Part shown: positions 8,708-17,187 of the stretch, in pieces
Numbering within the stretch: the first letter of the stretch is position 1
Layout: each line of letters opens with the position of its first letter
Assembly: GCA_023426365.1 (NCBI GenBank)
Contig: JAFAAW010000157.1
Span: forward strand, 24,744-88,743
Source: Pseudomonadota bacterium
GTDB lineage: Bacteria > Pseudomonadota > Alphaproteobacteria > Rhodospirillales > Magnetospirillaceae
Direction of reading: 5' to 3'
Length of the DNA stretch: 64,000 nucleotides
The notes under the pieces: generated by a model
Seen by the model: only the letters and a program-made list of their open reading frames with translations
What the model was told of the DNA's origin: nothing
Database searches by the model: none
Made by a program: the position numbers and the translations under genes

Positions 8708-9010
8708 GTGCGGCCGTTCCCTCTGCTAACAGCGAATCTCCCGGGGGTTGGGCGAACCGTCCCCCTTATGGCGGGGCCAAGATGCAACATCGCGGAAATT
8801 TTTGCAAAGGGCCAATCGTTGCAAACGAAACTTATCGCTACTTGACAGGCGTGCACAGTCAGGAAATGTCCCAAACGTCTATGTCCATAAACGCCTTGGG
8901 GCCACCTGCCGGCCACAACCGGGCGCCAACGGCGCACAACGGTTGCAGCCCTGCGGGCGGCCCCAAGCGGATCGGACGGCCGGGAGTTTCCCGCCGGACG
9001 ATCTATCACC
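8708..9010. other. Intergenic region upstream of prpE
   Basis: This 303-base stretch holds the prpE promoter region, with a TTTGCAAA element at 8801-8808 and GTTGCAAAC at 8818-8826. I see no gene in it; the short open frames that cross it have no ribosome binding site. Confidence 0.6.
8801..8826 (-). promoter_or_regulatory. Paired TTGCAAA elements, candidate short-chain acyl-CoA regulator site
   Basis: TTGCAAA occurs at 8802-8808 and again at 8819-8825, 17 bases apart, each within a near-palindrome (TTTGCAAA and GTTGCAAAC). The ScfR family (RamB, PccR), which controls acetate and propionate assimilation, recognises TTTGCAA-type sites. The match upstream of a propionyl-CoA synthetase is suggestive only. 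Confidence 0.45.
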
Positions 9011-9187
9011 TTAATGCGTGAACGGAGGACCCAGGCGCGCAAGCTCGTCCTTGATCGCCAGTTTCTGGCGCTTCAGCACGGCGATCTGCGGCTCGTTGGG
9101 ATAGGGGCGCCGGGATTCCGCGGCGATCGCGGATTCCAAAGCGGCATGCTTGGCTTTCAAAGACTCGATCCGGTCCTGAAGGCTCAT
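9011..9187 (-). CDS. YdcH/DUF465 family small protein
   Basis: 58 residues (ATG at 9187, TAA at 9011-9013), starting MSLQDRIESLKAKHAALESA and containing VLKRQKLAIKDELARL. This is the two-helix coiled-coil pattern of the DUF465/YdcH family. GGGAGG lies upstream of the ATG at good spacing, which supports this frame over the overlapping one. Function is unknown; the family is widespread in alphaproteobacteria. A second member lies at 11148. Confidence 0.85.
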   Translation of the reverse strand: MSLQDRIESLKAKHAALESAIAAESRRPYPNEPQIAVLKRQKLAIKDELARLGPPFTH

Positions 9188-9333
9188 TACTATCCTCCCT
9201 GCACAATGGGGTGAGACAGGAAGTGTATGCCCCTGACGGTCGGGTTGTCAGCAGGGAAAATCGGGCTTCATGCCTTATTGCAAATGCGAAAGCAACCCCC
9301 TTTCTTAGGGTCTTTCCAATCGGGAGTACGAAT

Positions 9334-9903
9334 ATGTCGGCAGCCCCCCGTCGGCTGGTGGTGGGTATCAGCGGCGCATCCGGCGTGACCTATGGCATCC
9401 GGGTGCTGCAGTCCCTGGCCCCCCTGGGCATCGAGACCCATCTGGTCATGAGCAAGGCCGCCGAGGTCACCCTGGCGCACGAGACGCGCCTGAAAATCGC
9501 CCAGGTGCGTGAGATGGCCACCACCTGGTACAAGCCCGAGGACATCGGCGCGGCGCCGGCCTCGGGGTCGTATCGCACGCTGGGCATGATCGTGGCGCCG
9601 TGCTCGGTGCGCTCCATGAGCGAGATCGCCAGCGGCGTCACCACGTCGCTGCTGACGCGCGCCGCCGACGTCTGCCTGAAGGAACGCCGCCGGCTGGTTC
9701 TGATGGTGCGCGAGACGCCGCTGCACACCGGCCATCTGCGCACCATGCTGCAATTGTCGGAAATGGGCGCGGTGGTGGCGCCGCCGGTGCCCGCCTTCTA
9801 TGCCCGGCCCGACACCCTGGACGCCATGATCGACCACACGGTCGGCCGCATGCTGGACCTGTTCGGCATCGAGACCGATCTGGTCCGCCGCTGGGGCGAA
9901 TGA
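9334..9903 (+). CDS. ubiX: UbiX-type flavin prenyltransferase
   Basis: 189 residues, the normal length. The start ATG at 9334 follows CGGGAG; an upstream in-frame ATG at 9211 would add a non-conserved tail. The N-terminal flavin-binding motif GISGASGVTYGIRVL, the PCSVRSMSEIASG loop and ERRRLVLMVRETPLHTGHLRTM are all classic UbiX signatures. UbiX prenylates FMN to make the cofactor of UbiD decarboxylases, needed for ubiquinone synthesis. No ubiD lies in this window. Confidence 0.95.
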   Translation: MSAAPRRLVVGISGASGVTYGIRVLQSLAPLGIETHLVMSKAAEVTLAHETRLKIAQVREMATTWYKPEDIGAAPASGSYRTLGMIVAPCSVRSMSEIASGVTTSLLTRAADVCLKERRRLVLMVRETPLHTGHLRTMLQLSEMGAVVAPPVPAFYARPDTLDAMIDHTVGRMLDLFGIETDLVRRWGE

Positions 9904-9935
9904 AAAAGGCCCCCGTCGCTGGGCGACGGGGGCCT
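9903..9935 (-). terminator. Rho-independent terminator between ubiX and the phosphofructokinase gene
   Basis: A 13-bp stem (9907-9919 with 9923-9935) with loop TGG is flanked by five A on the left, which read as a T-run on the minus strand. It therefore ends the phosphofructokinase transcript best. It begins at the ubiX stop codon and may end that convergent transcript too. Confidence 0.85.
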
Positions 9936-9951
9936 GGATCCCGGCTTTGCC

Positions 9952-11049
9952 TTACAGGCAGACGTTCATGTCGCCGATATAGATGCCCAGGCCGCGGGCG
10001 GTATGGGCCAGCGTGCCATAGGGATCGACGGCGCGGGTGATGCCGGCGATCTCGGACAGCGGCACGTCCACCACCGACCCGTGCTGCCACGCCACCATGC
10101 GGTCCATCTTGCCCTGGGCGATCAGGTCCACGGCATGGACGCCGAAGGCCGAGGCGATCAGGCGGTCGCGCATGTTGGGGGTGCCGCCGCGCTGGACGTG
10201 GCCCAGCACGGTGACGCGGGTTTCAGCATCCACCAGCGGCCCCAGCTTGGCCGCCAGATACTGGCCGATGCCGCCATAGCGGGCCTCGCCGCCGGTCTGC
10301 ACCTGGGTGACGTTGCGGCCCGATTCGGTCTTGCAGCCCTCGGCCACCACCACCAGCGCGTGGTTGCGGCCTTCGTCGCGGACCTCGTTGAGCTTGTTGG
10401 CGACCCCTTCCAGGCTGTAGGGGATCTCCGGGATCAGGATGACGTCGGCACCGCCGCCGATGCCCGACGACAGGGCGATGTGGCCCACGTCGCGCCCCAT
10501 CACCTCAAGGATCATCACGCGATGATGGCTGGCCGCCGTGGGGGCCAGCCGGTCGATGGCCTCGGTCGCCACGCCCAGCGCGGTGACGAAGCCGATGGCA
10601 TAGTCGGTATGGGCGACGTCGTTGTCGATGGTCTTGGGGATGCCCACCATGGGCACGCAGCCCATCTTGCACAGCTTGTTGAGGATGCGCATCGAGCCAT
10701 CGCCGCCGATGACGATGAGCGCGTCCAGCCTCAGTTCCTGATAGCCCTCGACGAAATCCTGCGAGCGGTCCTTCTTGCTGCCGTCGGGCATGGGATAGGC
10801 GAAGGGATCGCCCTTGTTGATGGTGCCCAGGATAGTGCCGCCCTGGCGCAGCATCTCGCCGCTGGCAATGGACAGGTCGAACTCCACATAATCCAGCGGG
10901 CGGTTCATGAGGCCAAGGCTGCCGTCACGAATGCCGAACACCCGCCAGCCATAGCCGCGGATGGCGCGGTGGACCACCGCGCGCAGGGCGGCATTCAGCC
11001 CCGCACAGTCGCCGCCGCTGGTAAGAATGCCGATACGCTTTTCTGCCAT
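9952..11049 (-). CDS. 6-phosphofructokinase, group III (ATP- or PPi-dependent)
   Basis: 365 residues from the ATG at 11049, which follows GGAGGAG; the in-frame ATG at 11082 is less likely. The PFK fold is clear: TSGGDCAGLNAALR, GGDGSMR, PKTIDNDVAHTDYAIGF and VLGHVQRGG. The donor-deciding positions are mixed: Gly as in ATP enzymes (GGDG), but Lys in PKTIDND as in PPi enzymes. That combination marks group III PFKs, where the donor cannot be told from sequence alone. It catalyses the fructose-6-phosphate to fructose-1,6-bisphosphate step, reversibly if PPi-dependent. Confidence 0.9.
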   Translation of the reverse strand: MAEKRIGILTSGGDCAGLNAALRAVVHRAIRGYGWRVFGIRDGSLGLMNRPLDYVEFDLSIASGEMLRQGGTILGTINKGDPFAYPMPDGSKKDRSQDFVEGYQELRLDALIVIGGDGSMRILNKLCKMGCVPMVGIPKTIDNDVAHTDYAIGFVTALGVATEAIDRLAPTAASHHRVMILEVMGRDVGHIALSSGIGGGADVILIPEIPYSLEGVANKLNEVRDEGRNHALVVVAEGCKTESGRNVTQVQTGGEARYGGIGQYLAAKLGPLVDAETRVTVLGHVQRGGTPNMRDRLIASAFGVHAVDLIAQGKMDRMVAWQHGSVVDVPLSEIAGITRAVDPYGTLAHTARGLGIYIGDMNVCL

Positions 11050-11147
11050 GAGTACTCCTCCAGGCGAGTCGACCTTACCCATACCGTTTTCCCCCGACTT
11101 CTGCTACTGTCAACCCGGAACACCGCTCCAAGTGTCTTCTCTCCGCC

Positions 11148-11354
11148 ATGATCGACGATACAACCGAAGAAATTCGCCGAAAGCTGGCGGAGCTCACGAC
11201 TGAACACCGCGACCTGGACGACGTCATCGACCGCATGGCCAATGACCCGTTCATGGATCAGTTGCGCCTGCAGCGCCTGAAAAAGCGCAAGCTGCTGCTC
11301 AAGGATCAGATCGCGGCGCTGGAGAACCAACTGGTTCCCGACATCATCGCCTGA
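11148..11354 (+). CDS. YdcH/DUF465 family small protein
   Basis: 68 residues, with REHRDLD-like spacing (LTTEHRDLDDVIDRM) and a basic second helix (RLQRLKKRKLLLKDQIAALE). This is the DUF465 coiled-coil pattern, better conserved than the copy at 9011. It is divergent from the phosphofructokinase gene. Function is unknown. Confidence 0.88.
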   Translation: MIDDTTEEIRRKLAELTTEHRDLDDVIDRMANDPFMDQLRLQRLKKRKLLLKDQIAALENQLVPDIIA

Positions 11355-11535
11355 GGCGGCCGCTGGTGGGAGCGGCGAGCGCTCGCCCCGGCGCACCGCC
11401 GCGATCTGCCGCCAGTGAGGCGGCGGCCAAGCGTGCGCAGGCGCGCGCCCGGCGTCGGCCAAATATAAGACCAGACCATCGTGCGCCACTGTTGGCGCCC
11501 GATGGCCCAACGGCGACCGCCCCCTTTGGCCCGCC

Positions 11536-12150
11536 TCAGTCCCAGCGCTGTTGGTACGAGAAGGTCGGCAGCCCCCAGCCGCGCCAGATGGCCAGCAGGC
11601 GCAGCGCGAAGCCGGCGGCGAAGGCCGCCAGCGTCATGATGTCGTGATCGACGCCGTAATGGCCCAGCGTCAGGTACAGGCAGCACACCACCAGCGACAC
11701 GCTGGCATAGATTTCCTTGCGGAACACCAGCGGCACCCGGTTGCACAGCACGTCGCGCAGGATGCCGCCGGAAATGCCGGTGACCATGCCGGCCATGACG
11801 ACGATGGGAGTGGCATATCCCATCTTCAGCGCCACCTCGCATCCGATCACCGAGAACGCCACCAGCCCCATGGCGTCCAGCACCAGGAAGACCGTGCGCA
11901 GCTTGTGCATGAAGCGGGCCAGCACCGTGGTCAGCAGGCCGCAGCCCACCACCAGATAGACGTATTCGGGGTGCTGGGTCCAATTGATGGGGAAATGCCC
12001 CAGCATCAGGTCGCGGATGGTGCCGCCGCCCAGCGCGGTGACGAAGGCGATCACGGCGACGCCGAACACGTCCATGTTGCGCCGGCCGGCGGCCAGGGCG
12101 CCGGCCATGGCTTCGGCGGCGATGGCAATCAGATAGATAATGGTGAGCAC
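11536..12150 (-). CDS. Trimeric intracellular cation channel/glycine transporter family protein (UPF0126, YadS-like)
   Basis: 204 residues with about seven hydrophobic helices and two repeated halves, each with a GGGTIRDLMLG or GGILRDVLCNRVP loop, the hallmark of UPF0126. Members are inner-membrane trimers related to TRIC channels, and some are predicted glycine transporters. The tandem glycine riboswitch directly upstream strongly supports a role in glycine movement. The gene is monocistronic. Confidence 0.9.
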   Translation of the reverse strand: MLTIIYLIAIAAEAMAGALAAGRRNMDVFGVAVIAFVTALGGGTIRDLMLGHFPINWTQHPEYVYLVVGCGLLTTVLARFMHKLRTVFLVLDAMGLVAFSVIGCEVALKMGYATPIVVMAGMVTGISGGILRDVLCNRVPLVFRKEIYASVSLVVCCLYLTLGHYGVDHDIMTLAAFAAGFALRLLAIWRGWGLPTFSYQQRWD

Positions 12151-12204
12151 GATCAGGGACTCCCACGGGGAAGCCGCAGCCCGCCTGGACTGCCGCTTGC
12201 GCCT

Positions 12205-12385
12205 CTCCCCCTGTCCCCTTTACCTGAGAGTTCGACCCGTTGCCGGGCCTGCCCCTTCGGTGGGCCGCACAGGGCGGCCGCTCTCCAGTCGGCGATATGC
12301 ACCCGCAGTTCGTGATGCCTGAGCGATTATGGGAGTTTGCGCCTTCGGCGGGGGCCGCATCGCGGCCGCCTCTCTCCTGCGGGTG
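12205..12385 (-). ncRNA. Tandem glycine riboswitch
   Basis: On the minus strand two aptamers follow one another. The first starts GGAGAGAGGCGGCCGC near 12380, has GCCGAAGGCGCAAAC and ends in CGCTCAGGC. The second starts GGAGAGCGGCCGC near 12288, has CACCGAAGGGGCAGG and ends AACTCTCAGGTAAAGGGGAC. The GGAGAG...CCGAAGG..GCA...CTCAGG order is the glycine riboswitch consensus, and the tandem form is typical. It sits about 55 bases before the UPF0126 start codon. Whether glycine turns the gene on or off cannot be read from the sequence. Confidence 0.93.
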
Positions 12386-12462
12386 GGGGGATAATGCCTA
12401 TCCCCATGCGCGCAGGTCAAGGGGGCGCGGCGCAGCCCCGCCATGCCGGCGCGTCCGGCGGC

Positions 12463-13200
12463 CTATGGCAGGCCCCGGCGCTGGCGGTCGGCGGCGGCGA
12501 TCGCCGCCTCGGCGCCGTCGCCGGGGTCCAGGACATGCAGGCCGAGGCCGGGCCGCAGCGGCACCCGCACCCCCATCCAGGTGTAGGACGGCTCGGCGAT
12601 GCGCTGGCAGATGGATTCGAATTTGAGGCGCGCCGGATCCTCGGGCGTGCCGGGCAACAGGATGGCGAAATCCGCCCCGCCCAGACAGCCCACCATGTCG
12701 GTGGCGCGCAGCGCCCCTAGCACCACCGCCCCCGCATGGCGCAACGCGCCCTCGCCCGCCGCCAGGCCGTGGACCTGGCGCAACGCCTCGACCCCCGCCA
12801 CCTGGATCAGCCCGAGCGTGCCGCTGGCGTCGCCGCCGGCCAGGAACGAATCCAGCTCGCGCACGAAGGCCCGGCGGGTCAGGCACGGCACTACCGAATG
12901 GCGATCGCTTTGCCGTTCCAGCCAGCGAGCGCGGTGCTCGGCCTGCTCGGCCACCCAGTGCAGGCGGTCGATTTCGGCCAGCAGCGGCACCACCGCCGCC
13001 AGCAATTGGGGCGTCACCGCCTCGGCCGGCAAGCCCAGGACCGAGGCGACGTCGGCGGCCTCGGCGTGCGGCTTGGGGCGCGCGGGCGGGTCGTAAGCGT
13101 GGGGCGGAAGATGGCGGCGCGGCGTGCCGTCATGGCCGCCGGCGTATTCCTGGATCCGCAAGGTCGGATCGATGCGCTCTGTGCGATAATCGCCGGGCAT
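12463..13200 (-). CDS. Degenerate GGDEF-like domain protein
   Basis: 245 residues. After a low-complexity N-terminus and a helical stretch (VPLLAEIDRLHWVAEQAEHRARWLERQS), residues about 105-240 follow a diguanylate cyclase fold: LTRRAFVRELDSFL, GLIQVAGVEALRQVHG, and LGGADFAILLPGT where GGDEF should be. The metal-binding Asp of the first strand is replaced and the signature is GGADF, so catalysis is unlikely. It may bind a nucleotide or a partner protein. It is divergent from purE. The GGDEF relation is inferred from pattern. Confidence 0.7.
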   Translation of the reverse strand: MPGDYRTERIDPTLRIQEYAGGHDGTPRRHLPPHAYDPPARPKPHAEAADVASVLGLPAEAVTPQLLAAVVPLLAEIDRLHWVAEQAEHRARWLERQSDRHSVVPCLTRRAFVRELDSFLAGGDASGTLGLIQVAGVEALRQVHGLAAGEGALRHAGAVVLGALRATDMVGCLGGADFAILLPGTPEDPARLKFESICQRIAEPSYTWMGVRVPLRPGLGLHVLDPGDGAEAAIAAADRQRRGLP

Positions 13201-13321
13201 GGAATTCTTCCGTCAAATCAAGGCGATCATAACACGTTCCACGGCACACTTGCACCGCGCCGCGCGATTTCTATAATCCGCCCTTTCCTCGAATTCCCCC
13301 ATGGTGGGAGAGGACCGCAAA

Positions 13322-13837
13322 ATGACGAACGCCGCTCCGCTGGTTGGCATCATCATGGGCAGCCAGTCCGACTGGGAAACCATGCGCCATGCCGCGCAAA
13401 TCCTGGCCGATCTGGGCGTGGCCTATGAAACCCGCGTGGTTTCCGCCCATCGCACCCCGAAACGCCTTGTCGATTACGCCACCTCGGCCAAGGGCCGCGG
13501 GCTCAAGGTGATCATCGCCGGTGCCGGCGGCGCCGCCCACCTGCCCGGCATGGCGGCCAGCATGACCGCGTTGCCGGTGCTGGGCGTGCCGGTGGAAAGC
13601 CGGACCATGAAAGGCATCGACTCGCTTTATTCCATCGTCCAGATGCCCGGCGGCGTGCCGGTGGGCACCCTGGCGATCGGCAAGGCCGGCGCCACCAATG
13701 CCGGCCTGATGGCCGCGTCGATCCTGGCCCTGGCCGACGACGCCCTGGCCGGGCGGCTCGAGGCGTGGCGCGCCCGCCAGACCGACTCGGTGGCGGAAAA
13801 GCCCGTCGATCCCGAACATCCCGACCTGATCGTCTGA
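13322..13837 (+). CDS. purE: 5-(carboxyamino)imidazole ribonucleotide mutase
   Basis: 171 residues from the ATG at 13322, with GGGAGAGGA upstream. The N-terminus GIIMGSQSDWETM and the VVSAHRTPKRL and AGAGGAAHLPGM motifs are those of class I PurE. It converts N5-CAIR to CAIR in purine synthesis. It is followed ten bases later by purK, the enzyme that makes its substrate. Confidence 0.97.
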   Translation: MTNAAPLVGIIMGSQSDWETMRHAAQILADLGVAYETRVVSAHRTPKRLVDYATSAKGRGLKVIIAGAGGAAHLPGMAASMTALPVLGVPVESRTMKGIDSLYSIVQMPGGVPVGTLAIGKAGATNAGLMAASILALADDALAGRLEAWRARQTDSVAEKPVDPEHPDLIV

Positions 13838-13847
13838 GACCACGCCC

Positions 13848-14933
13848 ATGCCCATGACCAAGTCCCTGCCGCCGGGCAGCACCATCGGCATCATCGGCGG
13901 CGGCCAGTTGGGCCGCATGGCCGCCCTGGCGGCGGCGCGCCTGGGCTATCGCGTGCACGTCTTCTGCCCCGAGGCCGACAGCCCCACCGAACAGGTGGCG
14001 GCGGTGGCGACCGTGGCCGAATACACCGATCTCGCCGCCCTGGAGACCTTCGCCCGCGCGGTGGACGTGGTCACCTTCGAGTTCGAGAACATCCCGGCCG
14101 AAAGCGTGCGCGTGCTGTCGGCCCTGGTGCCCGTGCGCCCCGGCTGGCGGGTGCTGGAGGTGGCGCAGGACCGCATTGCCGAAAAGTCGTTCTTCAACTC
14201 CATCGGCATCGGGACCGCGCCGTGGGCGGCGGTCAACAGCGCCGAGGAGCTGAAGCAGGCGGTCGCCACGCTGGGCCGGCCGGCGGTGCTGAAGACCACC
14301 CGGTTCGGCTATGACGGCAAGGGCCAGGTCAAGATCGCCGCCGACACCGACCTGGATCAGGCGTGGGACGCGCTCAAGGGCGCGCCGGCCATCCTGGAAG
14401 GCTTCATCGACTTCGACGGCGAGATTTCGGTGATCGTGGCGCGCGGCCTGGACGGCGCCTCGGCCACCTTCGACCCGGCGTGGAACGTCCACACCAACCA
14501 CATCCTGGACACCACCACCATCCCTGCCCCCATTCCCGCCGCCCTGGCCGACGCGGCCATGGACGCCGCCCACAAGGTGGCCGGCGCGCTGGATCTGGTC
14601 GGATTGCTGGCGGTCGAGATGTTCGTGACCCGCGATGGCCGCCTGCTGGCCAACGAGATGGCGCCGCGCCCGCACAATTCCGGACACTGGACCATCGACG
14701 CCTGCATCACCGACCAGTTCGAGCAGTTCATCCGCGCCGTCTGCGGCCTGCCGCTGGGCAGCCCGGAGCGCCATTCCGACGCCATCATGAAGAACCTGAT
14801 CGGCGACGACGTGAACGACTGGCCCGACATCCTCAAGGACCCGGTGGCCAAGCTGCACCTGTACGGCAAGGCCGAGGCCCGCTCGGGCCGCAAGATGGGG
14901 CACGTCACCCACCTCAGCCCGCGCAAGCTGTAA
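13848..14933 (+). CDS. purK: 5-(carboxyamino)imidazole ribonucleotide synthase
   Basis: 361 residues. It has the ATP-grasp layout of PurK: IGIIGGGQLGRM at the N-terminus, FEFENIP, KTTRFGYDGKGQ in the ATP-binding loop, and EMAPRPHNSGHWTIDAC near the metal site. It carboxylates AIR to N5-CAIR with ATP and bicarbonate. The purE-purK order and ten-base spacing indicate one operon. Confidence 0.97.
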   Translation: MPMTKSLPPGSTIGIIGGGQLGRMAALAAARLGYRVHVFCPEADSPTEQVAAVATVAEYTDLAALETFARAVDVVTFEFENIPAESVRVLSALVPVRPGWRVLEVAQDRIAEKSFFNSIGIGTAPWAAVNSAEELKQAVATLGRPAVLKTTRFGYDGKGQVKIAADTDLDQAWDALKGAPAILEGFIDFDGEISVIVARGLDGASATFDPAWNVHTNHILDTTTIPAPIPAALADAAMDAAHKVAGALDLVGLLAVEMFVTRDGRLLANEMAPRPHNSGHWTIDACITDQFEQFIRAVCGLPLGSPERHSDAIMKNLIGDDVNDWPDILKDPVAKLHLYGKAEARSGRKMGHVTHLSPRKL

Positions 14934-15234
14934 GGCACCGCCCTGCGGGGACACGCACCCCCGCGGCCCCAGCCCAGGTGCCGCGGGGATAAACCTCGGG
15001 CGGCGTGCGCCGGCGCGCCCGGCTGCCGTCGAACATTTCGCCGGATTGATCGATTCGCCATTGACGCCCGCCCCGGGCCTGCGGGATTTTGCGTGGGTGT
15101 GAAATTCCGGGCAAAGAAATGTCGAACCGGCATTGAAAAGCCGAGTTTATTGACCGAGATCATCGCCGGCCCCGCCGCGACCGGCTACAAAGCGTCAGCG
15201 TTCCCGACCACGGATATCAGCAGGTAGGTCAGCC
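14934..15234. other. Intergenic region between purK and the DedA gene
   Basis: About 300 bases. A hairpin GCGGGG/CCCCGC (14945-14964) lies just past purK and may end or stabilise that transcript. The remainder should hold the promoter of the downstream gene; I see no clear gene or strong -35/-10 pair. Confidence 0.4.
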
Positions 15235-15873
15235 TTGCAGGATTTCTTTATACGGCTCATCACCGAGTATCACTATCTGACCTATCCGATCGTGCTGCTG
15301 GCGACCTTCATCGAAGGCGAGACGATCGTCATCCTGCTGGGCGCTGCCGCGTCCGCCGGCGAATTGCCCATCAATGTGGAATTGCTGGCCCTGGCCGCCT
15401 TCACCGGCAGCTTCTGCGGCGATCAGCTCTATTATTTCATCGGACGGCGCTATGGCGCGCCGCTGCTGAACCGGTGGCCGACGCTGGGCCCCAAGATCGA
15501 GTGGGCGTTCCAACTGGTCAAGGACCACCCCACCCTTTTCATCCTGTCCTTCCGCTTCATCTACGGCATCCGCAACATCGCGCCGTTCGTCATCGGCATC
15601 TCCGGCGTGCCGCGCATGCGCTATCTGGTGCTGAACTTCATCGCGGCCCAGGTATGGGCGCACAGCTTCGCGTGGGGCGGCTATCTGCTGGGCAAGGCGC
15701 TGGAGCACTGGCTGGGCGACAACAAGTGGTATGCCCTGCTGGGCTTCCTGGTCCTGGCCGTGGTGGTGGGCGCCGTCGGCTACATCAAACAGAAGCGCAA
15801 GCTGAAGGCGCTGGAAGCCAAGGAACAGGCCGAAGGGGTGTGCGTCACCCCCTCGACCACCGCCAGCGAATAG
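15235..15873 (+). CDS. DedA family membrane protein
   Basis: 212 residues with a TTG start, preceded by AGGTAGG at a workable distance. The SNARE-associated/DedA pattern is clear: FIEGETIVILLGAAAS, GSFCGDQLYYFIGRRYG, and RFIYGIRNIAPFVIGISGVPRMRYLVLNF with the conserved Arg and Gly. Several membrane helices are present, the last (YALLGFLVLAVVVGAVGYI) followed by a basic tail. DedA proteins are inner-membrane proteins; several act as flippases of undecaprenyl phosphate or phospholipids. The exact substrate is unknown. Confidence 0.9.
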   Translation: MQDFFIRLITEYHYLTYPIVLLATFIEGETIVILLGAAASAGELPINVELLALAAFTGSFCGDQLYYFIGRRYGAPLLNRWPTLGPKIEWAFQLVKDHPTLFILSFRFIYGIRNIAPFVIGISGVPRMRYLVLNFIAAQVWAHSFAWGGYLLGKALEHWLGDNKWYALLGFLVLAVVVGAVGYIKQKRKLKALEAKEQAEGVCVTPSTTASE

Positions 15874-15916
15874 CAGCGCTCTCCGTCCCGGGCGCCGCCC
15901 GGGCGGCGCGCCTGGC

Positions 15917-16537
15917 TCAGGCCCGGCGCGGCAGGCCGAAGCCGCGCGGCCCCTTTTCCAGCCGCGCCTGGATCTGCTTGCGCAGCGCGGTGACGCGCCC
16001 CACATCGGCCAGCCGACGGCGCAGGAAATCGCGGGTGGCGGCGCCATCCTCGGACGCATCGTCCAGCCAGAACATCATGGTCGCGGAATAGACGCCCCCA
16101 AGCGTGGCGCGACGGGTATACCAGGAAAAATCGTGCGAGCGGTCGCCGGCCAGGTGCCAGACCGCATCCACCGTGCGGGCGGTGGCGCGGGCCGCCGTCA
16201 CCGGCCGCAGCGCCAGCACGGCCAGCGCGCGGCGGATGGCCTCGCGGTGCGGCGCCCAGCGGGTGAAGCGGGCGTCGAGCACGGCGAACACCCGGTCGGG
16301 CACCCGCATGGCGGCCAGGTCCAGCCCGGCCACATCCTCCGCCATCAGGCGGTCGGCCAGATCGACGAAGTGCTCCACCGCCGCCGCCGGGCCGCCCAGA
16401 AAGGCGCGCTCGGCCATGGTGGGGTCCAGCCCCTCGTCGGCGGCGGCCGCCGCCAGCGCCTTGCGGGACCAGCCATCGAACACCGCATGCGGCAACGCCG
16501 CCAGGACCAGACGGTCGCGAATCTGCTGGAAGTCCAT
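15917..16537 (-). CDS. COQ9 family protein (ubiquinone biosynthesis)
   Basis: 206 residues from the ATG at 16537, which follows GAGGG. An in-frame ATG at 16549 overlaps the def stop codon as ATGA and is the alternative start. The TetR-like N-terminal helices and the COQ9 signature (RFTRWAPHREAIRRAL, then DAVWHLAGDRSHDFSWYTRRATLGGVYSATMMFWLDD, quoted in two parts) are well conserved. COQ9 binds lipids and helps present ubiquinone precursors. Coupling to def is unusual functionally but clear by position. Confidence 0.92.
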   Translation of the reverse strand: MDFQQIRDRLVLAALPHAVFDGWSRKALAAAAADEGLDPTMAERAFLGGPAAAVEHFVDLADRLMAEDVAGLDLAAMRVPDRVFAVLDARFTRWAPHREAIRRALAVLALRPVTAARATARTVDAVWHLAGDRSHDFSWYTRRATLGGVYSATMMFWLDDASEDGAATRDFLRRRLADVGRVTALRKQIQARLEKGPRGFGLPRRA

Positions 16538-16545
16538 GCTCGCCC

Positions 16546-17070
16546 TCATTCCCGTTCTTCCATTGCGCGCCGCACCTCCTCGACAAAGCCGAAGCTGGCC
16601 AGGTCGGGCATGCGGCGGGGATACAAGATCCCGTCAAGATGGTCGCATTCATGCTGCACCACGCGGGCGTGGAAGCCCTCGGCCACCCGCTCCAGCGGCC
16701 GACCGTGACGGTCCAGCCCCCAGTAGCGCAGGCGCCGGTGGCGCGGCACGGCGCCCGTAAGGCCGGGCAGCGACAGACAGCCTTCGTAACCGACCTGAAG
16801 CCCGCCGTCGAGAGGCTCGACGACCGGATTGATCAGCACGGTCAGCGGCACCGCCTCGCCCTCGGCGCGGGCGGCGGGAGCATGAAAGACGACCACCCTG
16901 AGGCTTGCGCCGACCTGGGGCGCGGCCAGACCGGCACCGCCGGCGTCGCGCATGGTGTCGATCATGTCGTCGATCAGACGTTGCACCTCGGGCGCGCACG
17001 GGTCTTGCACCGGCGCCGCCATGCGGTCCAATATCGGGTCGCCCATACGGCGAATTGTCAAAACCGCCAT
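16546..17070 (-). CDS. def: Peptide deformylase
   Basis: 174 residues. All three deformylase motifs are present: GGAGLAAPQVG, EGCLSLPG (metal-binding Cys) and HECDHLDG (two metal-binding His and the catalytic Glu). It removes the formyl group from nascent proteins. The stop codon overlaps the COQ9 start region. The usual neighbour fmt is absent, so this may be a second def gene in the genome. Confidence 0.95.
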   Translation of the reverse strand: MAVLTIRRMGDPILDRMAAPVQDPCAPEVQRLIDDMIDTMRDAGGAGLAAPQVGASLRVVVFHAPAARAEGEAVPLTVLINPVVEPLDGGLQVGYEGCLSLPGLTGAVPRHRRLRYWGLDRHGRPLERVAEGFHARVVQHECDHLDGILYPRRMPDLASFGFVEEVRRAMEERE

Positions 17071-17187
17071 TTTTTGCGCGAGTCCTCTTGAGAAGTCCGC
17101 GAGCCTGTGTTATCAACGCGTCCTTCCCGGACGACACCTGTGTCGTGCGACGGGGTTCTATTCAGCGTAGAGGAGCTGAGACGCAAC

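Noticed and set aside
17107..17187. Longer start for ribosomal protein S21
   Set aside because: S21 begins MQVLVRDNN; the GTG at 17188 gives exactly that.
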